A DNA stretch of 7,008 nt from Candidatus Acetothermia bacterium (GTDB taxonomy: Bacteria > Bipolaricaulota > Bipolaricaulia > RBG-16-55-9 > JANLFV01), in assembly GCA_028275195.1 (NCBI GenBank), contig JAPWVC010000067.1, positions 1 to 7,008 on the forward strand, written 5' to 3'. Below are positions 1-5,885 of the stretch, one piece after another. The notes beneath the pieces were generated by a model. It saw only the letters and a list, made by a program, of their open reading frames with translations. It was not told where the DNA came from and made no database searches. The position numbers and the translations under genes were made by a program. Each line of letters starts with the position of its first letter. The stretch's first letter is position 1.

Positions 1-7
1 CGAGCTG

Positions 8-2443
8 ATGCAAGAGATGTATAATCGCTTCTCACGAGAAGCACAGGAGATCATGGCCGTCACCTACGATGAGGCCAGTGCCTGGAAGCACGGCTATGTC
101 GGGGTGGAGCACTTACTGCTCGCCCTCCTTAAGGTCCGTGGGACTACGGCGAGCAAGTTCCTCGAGCGGAGCGGGCTTACCTACCTCCAGGTCGCGCGGG
201 AGTTGGAGGCCCAGCTCGGGAGGGGGCGAAGCAGCTTCTCTTCAGCCTCAAGGGAGCTCAAGCCGAACGCCCAACTGAAGCAGGTCCTCAATATCGCCTA
301 TGAGGAAGCCCGGGGGGAGGGGCGGGGCCTGATCAGCCCGGAGCACCTTCTCCTCGCGATCCTAGAGGAGGGGCAGGGGTTCGCGGCCCAGATCCTCCAT
401 CGCTATGGGATCGATGCCCTGAAGGTCCACTCCCTCCTAGCGATGGGCGAGCGGGGGATGGTGGCTGCCCGGCTCGGACGGGAAGAGCGGCGCTGGAAGG
501 GCTTCGAGTTCGGTCGGTGCTTGGTAGAGGAGGCTCGGGCCGGGCGGCTCGACCCGGTGATCGGTCGGGATGAGGAGATCGACCAGATCATCCAGACCCT
601 CTCCCGGCGGAAGAAGAACAACCCTGCCCTCATCGGCGAGCCGGGCGTGGGTAAGACAGCGATCGTCGAGGGCTTAGCCCAGAAGATCGCCGCTGGGGAT
701 GTCCCCCTCGTCCTCCAGGACAAGGAGATTATCGAGCTGGACATGGCCTCGATGGTCGCGGGGACCAAATACCGCGGGGAATTCGAGCAGCGGCTCAAGA
801 CCCTCATCAATCAAGTGATCGAGGCCGGGAATGTCATCCTCTTTATCGACGAGCTTCACACCGTCGTGGGGGCCGGTGGGGCCGAGGGGGCTCTCGACGC
901 CTCGGCCATCCTGAAGCCACCGCTGGCGAGCGGGCTGATCCAGTGCATCGGGACGGCCACGCCCGACGAATACCGGAAGTATGTGGAGCGGGACTCGGCC
1001 CTCGAGCGGCGGTTCAAGAAGATCTACATCGATGAGCCGACCGTGGCCGAGACGATCCAGATCCTCCGTGGCCTCCGGCCAAGATATGAGGAGCATCACG
1101 GCGTTAAGATCACGGATGAGGCCCTCGCGGCCGCGGCCAAGCTCTCTGACCGCTACATTACCGACCACTTCTTGCCGGATAAGGCGATCGACCTCATTGA
1201 CGAGACGGCCGCCAAGGTCAAGCTGGCGAGCGTGGCCCCCTCTCCGGAGATCAGGAGGCTCAAGGCCGAGCTGAGCGAAGTAATGGAGGAGGAGAAGATC
1301 GCCGTCTCCCAGCAGGATTATGAGCGGGCGGCCATCCTGCGCGACCGGAGGAGGGGCCTCCTGGAGGAGCTGAAGCTCCTCGAGGCGGAGTTCCGCGAAT
1401 ACGAGGGCGTGGTCACGGAGATGGACATCGCCCAGATGGTCTCCTCCTGGACCGGCGTTCCCGTCGGCCACATGACGGAGGAGGAGTCTAAGCGCGTGAT
1501 CCGGATGGAGGAGAAGATCCACGAGCGCTATGTGGACCAGAAGGAGGCGGTGGAGGCGGTGGCCCGTGCGATCAGGCGGGCCTACGCCGGGGTCAAGGAC
1601 CCCAAGAGGCCGATCGCTTCCTTCCTCTTCCTCGGCCCGACCGGGGTGGGGAAGACCTACCTCGCCAAGGTCTTAGCGGAGTTCCTCTTCGGGGATGAGG
1701 AGGCCCTGATTAGAATAGACATGTCCGAGTATATGGAGCGGTTCGCTGTCTCCCGCCTCATCGGGGCCCCTCCCGGCTATGTCGGGTATGAGGAGGCGGG
1801 GGAGCTGACCGAGGCCGTCCGCCACCGGCCTTACTCCGTGATCCTCTTCGATGAGATCGAGAAGGCCCATCGCGATGTCTTCAACATCCTCCTCCAAGTG
1901 ATGGACGATGGGGTCCTCACCGACAGCCAGGGGCGGCGGGTCGACTTCCGTAACACCGTCCTGATCATGACCAGCAACCTGGGGAGCAAGCTGATCACCG
2001 ATCGGACGGCCCTCGGCTTCGGGACCGAGGAGACCCCGACCGGCCTCTCTTACCAGGAGATGAAGGCCAAGGTGATGAGCGAGGTCAGGGAGACCTTCCG
2101 GCCAGAGTTCCTCAACCGCCTGGACGATGTGATCGTCTTCCATCAGCTCTCTCAAGAGGAGGTCTATGCGATCGCCGACCTGATGATCAAGGAGCTCCGG
2201 GAGAGGCTGGCGGAACGGAAGATCGAGATCGAGGTCACACCCGCGGCCCGGGACTTCCTCGTGAAAGAGGGCTATGATCCGAAGTATGGGGCCCGGCCGC
2301 TGCGGCGGACGATCGAGCGGCTGGTGGAGAATGCCATCTCCGATAAGATCCTCGAGGGGGAGTTCGGCCGGGGGGATCGGATCGAGATCGATGTCCAGGA
2401 GGGGAAGATCACCTTCCGGAAGAAGGTCCAGGCGCTCGTCTGA
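8..2443 (+). CDS. clpC: ATP-dependent Clp protease ATP-binding subunit ClpC (Hsp100/AAA+ unfoldase)
   Basis: Cytoplasmic two-ring AAA+ unfoldase that feeds damaged or regulatory proteins to ClpP. The 811 residues match the usual ClpC length and layout. Two Clp-N repeats occupy about residues 6-150. D1 has Walker A GEPGVGKT at 210-217, pore loop GTKYRG at 252-257 and Walker B acidic pair D281-E282. A middle domain with a UVR motif spans about 412-460. D2 has Walker A GPTGVGKT at 543-550, pore loop GYVGY at 590-594 and Walker B D615-E616. The C-terminal small domain carries GARPLRR. LGF at 669-671 sits where ClpC proteins carry the ClpP-docking VGF tripeptide, so ClpP partnership is expected. 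The UVR helix has Y438 and R445 where B. subtilis ClpC has the Phe/Arg pair contacted by adaptor MecA. The start is uncertain: ATG 8 overlaps a TGA at 6-8, whereas M4 (ATG 17) gives the more family-like beginning MYNRFSREAQ. radA follows after 5 nt. Confidence 0.97.
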   Translation: MQEMYNRFSREAQEIMAVTYDEASAWKHGYVGVEHLLLALLKVRGTTASKFLERSGLTYLQVARELEAQLGRGRSSFSSASRELKPNAQLKQVLNIAYEEARGEGRGLISPEHLLLAILEEGQGFAAQILHRYGIDALKVHSLLAMGERGMVAARLGREERRWKGFEFGRCLVEEARAGRLDPVIGRDEEIDQIIQTLSRRKKNNPALIGEPGVGKTAIVEGLAQKIAAGDVPLVLQDKEIIELDMASMVAGTKYRGEFEQRLKTLINQVIEAGNVILFIDELHTVVGAGGAEGALDASAILKPPLASGLIQCIGTATPDEYRKYVERDSALERRFKKIYIDEPTVAETIQILRGLRPRYEEHHGVKITDEALAAAAKLSDRYITDHFLPDKAIDLIDETAAKVKLASVAPSPEIRRLKAELSEVMEEEKIAVSQQDYERAAILRDRRRGLLEELKLLEAEFREYEGVVTEMDIAQMVSSWTGVPVGHMTEEESKRVIRMEEKIHERYVDQKEAVEAVARAIRRAYAGVKDPKRPIASFLFLGPTGVGKTYLAKVLAEFLFGDEEALIRIDMSEYMERFAVSRLIGAPPGYVGYEEAGELTEAVRHRPYSVILFDEIEKAHRDVFNILLQVMDDGVLTDSQGRRVDFRNTVLIMTSNLGSKLITDRTALGFGTEETPTGLSYQEMKAKVMSEVRETFRPEFLNRLDDVIVFHQLSQEEVYAIADLMIKELRERLAERKIEIEVTPAARDFLVKEGYDPKYGARPLRRTIERLVENAISDKILEGEFGRGDRIEIDVQEGKITFRKKVQALV

Positions 2444-2448
2444 CCCTA

Positions 2449-3795
2449 ATGAAGAGGCTCTACCGCTGCCGCCATTGCGGCTTCGGCTCGCTGCAGTGGT
2501 TAGGCCGTTGTCCCAGATGTGGTGAGTGGGATAGCTTCCAACTGGAAGAGGGCGTAGAGGAGGCCTCTCAGCTCCAGCCCCGGGTGAAGCCCCAGCCCCT
2601 AGCGGAGATCGAGCTTAAGGACGGGGGTCGCTGGCCGACCGGGATCAGGGAGCTCGACCGCCTCCTCGGTGGCGGGGTCCTCGCCGGCTCGGTCGTTCTC
2701 ATCGGGGGGGAGCCGGGGATCGGGAAGTCGACCCTCCTCCTCCAGCTCGCGGCCCGTCTGGCCCAAGCCCATCCTCCGATCCTCTACATCTCCGGGGAGG
2801 AGGGGCCAGCTCAGGTGAAGCTCCGGGCCGAGCGGCTGGGGCTCGGGGCTTGCCGGGACCTTCTGATCCTCACCGAACAGAGGTTAGAGTCCATCGAGGC
2901 CGAGGTGCGAGAGCTTCGGCCCCAGGGGTTGGTCGTGGACTCGATCCAGACGGTCTTCCCCTCGGAGAAGGCTGGCGAGCCGGGGAGCATCCGCCAGGTC
3001 GGGACAGCGGCCTTCGTGCTGGCCCAGCTCGCCAGGGAGCTGGAGATCCCGGTCTTCCTCATCGGCCACATCACCAAGAGCGGTGAGTTCGCCGGCCCGA
3101 AGGCCATAGAGCATCTGGTCGATGTCGTCTTATATCTTGAGGGGAGCCAGGAGCGGACGATCCGTCTCCTCCGGGCGGTGAAGAACCGTTACGGCTCGAT
3201 CGAGGAACTCGGGGTCTTCCAGATGGGCGAGCGGGGCCTGGAGGAGGTCCCGAACCCCTCCCAGCTCTTCTCCAGCCGCTCGAGCACCCCGAAGGCCGGC
3301 TCGGTCGTCTTCCCCGCGGTCGAGGGGACCCGCCCGATCCTCGTGGAGATCCAGGCCTTAGTCGTGGCCCGCCACGCCGAGGGAAGCTACCCCCAGCGGC
3401 GGGCCCTCGGGCTGGACTTCAACCGGCTGGCCCTCCTCCTCGCGGTGATCGAGAAGCGCCTCGGGCTCCACATCGGCGGGGACGATGTCTACCTCAACAC
3501 TGCCGGCGGCTTCACCATCCGGGAGACGGCCGCGGACCTGGGCGTGATCGCCGCGATCGTCTCCTCCTTCCGGAACCGTCCGATCGGCTATGATACGGTG
3601 GTCATCGGCGAGGTGAGCCTGGCGGGCGAGGTCCGCCCGGTGAGAAGGCTCCGAGAGCGGCTGGGCGAGGCCGAGCGGCTCGGCTACCGCCGGGCGGTCA
3701 TCCCTGCCGGGGAGCGGCTCCGTGGGCTTGGGTTGGAGTTGCTCCCGGCACAGGATCTAGAGGAGGCGATGGAGGTGCTCCTCTCATCGACATGA
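2449..3795 (+). CDS. radA: DNA repair protein RadA (Sms), branch-migration ATPase
   Basis: RadA/Sms is a RecA-like ATPase that promotes branch migration of recombination intermediates and D-loop extension. The 448 residues match the family length. The N-terminal C4 zinc finger is complete (C7, C10, C21, C24). Walker A GEPGIGKST lies at 87-95 and Walker B LVVDS at about 161-165. The RadA-specific KNRYGS motif (family KNRFGS) is at 245-250. A C-terminal Lon-protease-like domain follows from about residue 284, with recognisable blocks GTRPILVEIQALV (293-305) and YPQRRALGLDFNR (314-326). No key residue appears missing. No Shine-Dalgarno sequence lies at normal spacing before the ATG, so initiation probably depends on coupling to clpC, whose stop is 5 nt upstream. 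The disA ATG lies 1 nt after the radA stop. In B. subtilis, RadA/Sms binds DisA and lowers its cyclase activity, which makes this adjacency functionally meaningful. Confidence 0.97.
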   Translation: MKRLYRCRHCGFGSLQWLGRCPRCGEWDSFQLEEGVEEASQLQPRVKPQPLAEIELKDGGRWPTGIRELDRLLGGGVLAGSVVLIGGEPGIGKSTLLLQLAARLAQAHPPILYISGEEGPAQVKLRAERLGLGACRDLLILTEQRLESIEAEVRELRPQGLVVDSIQTVFPSEKAGEPGSIRQVGTAAFVLAQLARELEIPVFLIGHITKSGEFAGPKAIEHLVDVVLYLEGSQERTIRLLRAVKNRYGSIEELGVFQMGERGLEEVPNPSQLFSSRSSTPKAGSVVFPAVEGTRPILVEIQALVVARHAEGSYPQRRALGLDFNRLALLLAVIEKRLGLHIGGDDVYLNTAGGFTIRETAADLGVIAAIVSSFRNRPIGYDTVVIGEVSLAGEVRPVRRLRERLGEAERLGYRRAVIPAGERLRGLGLELLPAQDLEEAMEVLLSST

Positions 3796-3796
3796 T

Positions 3797-4855
3797 ATGA
3801 GCACAGGGATGCGAGAAGAGATCTTGAAGCGGCTCGCGCCGGGGACGCCGCTGCGGGAGGCCCTCGACCTGATCATCGAGCGCGGTCAGGGCGGCTTGAT
3901 CGTGATCGCTGAGGAGGAGAAGGCTAAGGAGGTCGTGCAGAGCGGCTTCCGCTTGAACACCGAGTTTACCCCTCAGCGCTTGAGCGAGCTGGCGAAGATG
4001 GACCGGGCGATCGTCCTCGATCCGAGCTTGAAAAGGATCATCTATGCCAATGCCTTCCTCGTCCCCGACCCGCGGATCCCTTCAGAGGAGACGGGGACGA
4101 GGCACCTCACGGCCGAGAGGGTGGCCAAGCAGCTCGGGGTCCCGGTCATCGCCATCTCCGCTGCCTTAAGCCGGGTGACCATCTACTACGGCCAGGAGAA
4201 GTATGTCCTCCACGACATCCCCACCATCATCTCCCGGGTCAACCAAGCCCTCCGAATCCTGGAGCAGTATCGCGGGACATTCGACGACCTCCTCTCCGAG
4301 TTGACCTTGCTGGAGCTCGAGGGTCGGGTCTTCCCCCTCCATGTGGCGAACCTGATCCAGTTGATCGTCCAGATGATGGAGATCGAGGACGAGGTCCGCC
4401 GGAGGTTCGTCGAGCTCGGGACGGAGCGAGAGTTCCTCGAACTCCTCCTGGAGTGGATGATGCTCAATGTCCGTGAGACCTTCACCCTCCTCGTTCGGGA
4501 CTTCCGGGCGAACGACCGGCCAGATGAGGAGATCATCGAGGCGATCCGAGCCCTCCCCACGGAGGAGCTCCTCTCCTCGGAGCGGATCATGGAGCTCTTG
4601 GGGTATGAGGGCGGGGAGGAGGCCCTCGACCGGGCGATCCCCTCTCGAGGCTATCGGGTCCTGAGCGAGATCCCCCGCCTCCCCCCATCGGTGATCGAGG
4701 AGCTGGTCCGGGAGTTCGGGGGCCTGGAGCGGCTGCTGAAGGTGAGTGAGGAGGAGTTGATGCGCATCAAGGGGGTAGGGGAGGTGCGGGCAAGGGCGAT
4801 CAAGTCCGGGCTGGAGCGGATCAGGCGGCGCTTGGGGGCCGCTGAGGTGAGATAG
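3797..4855 (+). CDS. disA: DisA-family DNA integrity scanning protein with altered diadenylate cyclase motifs
   Basis: DisA normally scans DNA for branched structures and makes cyclic di-AMP from two ATP as an octamer. The 352 residues match the family. An N-terminal DAC domain spans about 1-145, a helical linker about 146-285, and a C-terminal helix-hairpin-helix DNA-binding domain about 290-345, with IPRLPPSVIEELV and hairpin GVGEVRARAIK (326-336). Family landmarks APGTPLR, LAKMD, YAN..LVPDP.IPS.ETG and TAERVAKQ are preserved. However, the two catalytic signatures are changed: DGA reads D69-R70-A71 (gac cgg gcg, 4001-4009), and RHR reads R102-H103-L104 (agg cac ctc, 4100-4108). Asp69 and His103 remain. 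The nucleotide pocket is therefore probably impaired, inferred from known active-site roles. The reading frame is intact and codon use matches neighbouring genes, so this is not an ordinary decayed pseudogene. No good Shine-Dalgarno precedes the ATG; coupling to radA (1-nt gap) is likely. M5 (ATG 3809) is an alternative start. Confidence 0.93.
   Translation: MSTGMREEILKRLAPGTPLREALDLIIERGQGGLIVIAEEEKAKEVVQSGFRLNTEFTPQRLSELAKMDRAIVLDPSLKRIIYANAFLVPDPRIPSEETGTRHLTAERVAKQLGVPVIAISAALSRVTIYYGQEKYVLHDIPTIISRVNQALRILEQYRGTFDDLLSELTLLELEGRVFPLHVANLIQLIVQMMEIEDEVRRRFVELGTEREFLELLLEWMMLNVRETFTLLVRDFRANDRPDEEIIEAIRALPTEELLSSERIMELLGYEGGEEALDRAIPSRGYRVLSEIPRLPPSVIEELVREFGGLERLLKVSEEELMRIKGVGEVRARAIKSGLERIRRRLGAAEVR
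4844..4850 (+). promoter_or_regulatory. Ribosome binding site for the purine nucleoside phosphorylase gene
   Basis: GAGGTGA lies inside the last codons of disA, 5 nt before the ATG at 4856. The disA TAG (4853-4855) directly abuts this ATG. The site supports ATG 4856 as the start and indicates that the gene belongs to the clpC-radA-disA transcript. Confidence 0.7.
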
Positions 4856-5680
4856 ATGAGAGCAGACCTGGAGCTGGGGAAGTTGCAGGCCGCCGCCGCG
4901 CGGGTGCGGCAGGGAATTAAGATTGAGCCGGAGCTGGGCCTGATCCTCGGCTCGGGCCTCTCCCAAGCCATGGAGCTGGAAGAGGAGAGGTGCCTCCCCT
5001 TCTCGGAGATCCCGCACTTCCCCCGCTCGACTGTCCCAGGCCATGCGGGCGAGCTCTGTGCCGGGCGGATCGAGGGCAAAGAGATCCTGGTCCAGAAGGG
5101 CCGGGTCCATTATTACGAGGGCTACTCCATGGCCGAGGTCGCCTTCCCCATCCGCTTGATGAAGCTCTTAGGGGTGAAGCGGCTCATCATCACTAACGCC
5201 GCTGGCGCGATCAACGAGAGCTTCTCCCCCGGCGATCTGGTCTTGATCAAGGACCACATCAATATGATCCCCGACAATCCCTTGCGGGGGGCCAACATTG
5301 AAGAACTCGGCCCGAGGTTCCCCAGCATGAATGAAGCCTATAGCCCTAAGCTGCGGGAGGCGGCCGTCCGGGCCGCCCTCCGGGAAGGGCTGGAGTTGAA
5401 GGAGGGGGTCTACCTCGCCGCCCCAGGGCCGATGTATGAGACCCCAGCGGAGATCCAAGTCTACAAGAGGCTGGGGGCCGACCTCGTGGGGATGTCGACC
5501 GTCCCGGAAGTCATTGCGGCAGTCCACTGCGGCCTGGAGGTGCTTGGGATCTCGTGCGTGACGAACATGGCCGCCGGGATCGGCCACTCCAAGCTGACCC
5601 ACGAAGAGGTCTTGGAGGTCACGGCCCAGCGGGGGAAGGAACTGATCAGGCTGATCCGCTCGATCCTCCAAGAGATGTGA
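4856..5680 (+). CDS. Purine nucleoside phosphorylase, trimeric class (PNP-I, 6-oxopurine type)
   Basis: Cytoplasmic purine salvage enzyme that cleaves (deoxy)inosine or (deoxy)guanosine with phosphate to free base and (deoxy)ribose 1-phosphate. The 274 residues fit the trimeric PNP/MTAP family rather than hexameric DeoD. Visible motifs are the phosphate-loop GSGLS (32-36), PGHAG with H63, RVHYYEGY (83-90), TNAAGAIN (113-120), GPMYETPAE (191-199), GMSTVPE (212-218) and VTNMAAG (235-241). E195 and N237 align with Glu201 and Asn243 of mammalian PNP, and H249 with His257. This favours 6-oxopurines; MTA phosphorylases carry Asp at the Asn position. Candidate names include punA or deoD2-like, and I cannot choose between them. 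It starts immediately after the disA stop, so it is probably the last gene of the operon; a large inverted repeat begins 2 nt after its stop codon. Why purine salvage sits behind disA is unclear. A link through nucleotide turnover during DNA damage is speculation. Confidence 0.94.
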   Translation: MRADLELGKLQAAAARVRQGIKIEPELGLILGSGLSQAMELEEERCLPFSEIPHFPRSTVPGHAGELCAGRIEGKEILVQKGRVHYYEGYSMAEVAFPIRLMKLLGVKRLIITNAAGAINESFSPGDLVLIKDHINMIPDNPLRGANIEELGPRFPSMNEAYSPKLREAAVRAALREGLELKEGVYLAAPGPMYETPAEIQVYKRLGADLVGMSTVPEVIAAVHCGLEVLGISCVTNMAAGIGHSKLTHEEVLEVTAQRGKELIRLIRSILQEM

Positions 5681-5682
5681 AT

Positions 5683-5752
5683 ATGGCGGCCAAGGCTCGC
5701 CCAGTTGCTTGCGAGGTCATCGCTATGGTCGTTGCCCCCTCTTGGCCGCCAT
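5683..5752 (+). repeat. Perfect 12-bp inverted repeat with 46-nt loop after pnp (candidate terminator or structured RNA)
   Basis: ATGGCGGCCAAG (5683-5694) is exactly complementary to CTTGGCCGCCAT (5741-5752), and a G-U pair can extend it inward. The loop contains its own 5-bp hairpin, CTCGC (5696-5700) with GCGAG (5711-5715). The structure begins 2 nt after the pnp stop and is followed by only a weak T run (TCTTTAAGG). It may end or attenuate the upstream operon, or protect its 3' end. The long loop and poor U-tract make it an atypical Rho-independent terminator. A small mobile repeat with terminal inverted repeats is an alternative; I see no clear target-site duplication. Confidence 0.6.
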
Positions 5753-5786
5753 CTTTAAGGGATGAGTCCGATGTGAGCCGTGGCCA

Positions 5787-5806
5787 GGCCGGATCGAAAG
5801 CCGGTT
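5787..5806 (+). repeat. Small hairpin, GGCCGG/CCGGTT stem
   Basis: GGCCGG (5787-5792) can pair with CCGGTT (5801-5806) as RNA, with four Watson-Crick and two G-U pairs, around an 8-nt loop ATCGAAAG. It lies just upstream of the promoter for the aminotransferase gene. With no T-tract it is not a convincing terminator, and short GC stems arise easily by chance in this composition. Confidence 0.3.
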
Positions 5807-5815
5807 GAGGAGGAT

Positions 5816-5845
5816 TTGACACTCGGCCTGAGGGCTAGAGATAAT
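5816..5845 (+). promoter_or_regulatory. Sigma-70/sigma-A type promoter for the aminotransferase unit
   Basis: A perfect -35 hexamer TTGACA (5816-5821) and a 5-of-6 -10 hexamer GATAAT (5840-5845) are separated by 18 nt. The predicted transcription start is near 5852, giving a leader of about 34 nt before the ATG at 5886. The AT-rich -10 stands out in GC-rich surroundings, and the site lies in the only sizeable intergenic gap, immediately upstream of a gene with a strong ribosome binding site. There is no TG extension. Identification is by sequence only. Confidence 0.75.
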
Positions 5846-5859
5846 TGCTCCAGACCGAG
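5822..5859. promoter_or_regulatory. Imperfect dyad overlapping the promoter (possible operator)
   Basis: CTCGGCCTG (5822-5830) and CAGACCGAG (5851-5859) are inverted repeats matching at 8 of 9 positions. The axis lies at about 5840, at the upstream edge of the -10 box. The arms start directly after the -35 hexamer and end just past the predicted transcription start. A dimeric regulator bound here would block RNA polymerase. Because only the right arm would be transcribed from this promoter, a DNA operator is more plausible than an RNA hairpin. No known operator is recognised. Confidence 0.35.
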
Positions 5860-5874
5860 CAAGGAAGGGCAGCA

Positions 5875-5882
5875 AAGGAGGG
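5875..5882 (+). promoter_or_regulatory. Strong Shine-Dalgarno sequence for the aminotransferase gene
   Basis: AAAGGAGG is close to the full anti-Shine-Dalgarno complement and lies 3 nt before the ATG at 5886, a slightly short spacing. It fixes this ATG as the start and contrasts with the coupled, weak-site starts of radA and disA. Confidence 0.8.
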
Positions 5883-5885
5883 AAA

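Noticed and set aside
4151..4189. DisA residues about 119-131 (ISAALSRVTIY) differ from the ISERRNVITLY block I recall for B. subtilis DisA, suggesting a third lost catalytic element.
   Set aside because: The active M. tuberculosis DisA, as I recall it, also diverges here, so this stretch is not reliable evidence for inactivity.
5756..5801. Hammerhead-ribozyme-like pattern: GATGAG, a stem GTCCG...CGGAT, then CGAAA.
   Set aside because: The essential CU of the CUGAUGA core is GG here, so the C3-G8 pair cannot form, the stem II pairing needs a bulge, and no stem I/III closure is evident.
5787..5806. Resemblance of GGATCGAAAGCC to a tRNA T-arm.
   Set aside because: No acceptor, D or anticodon arms surround it, and the loop does not fit TTCRANY.
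5683..5808. A 41-codon open frame starting 2 nt after the pnp stop.
   Set aside because: It has no convincing ribosome binding site, its third-position G+C is near 60% against clearly higher values in the neighbouring genes, and it runs through the inverted repeat. Most likely non-coding.
5807..5818. GAGGAGG followed by TTG (5816) as a possible leader-peptide start.
   Set aside because: The spacing to TTG is only about 2 nt, the TTG is part of the -35 hexamer, and the frame runs out of phase into the aminotransferase gene.
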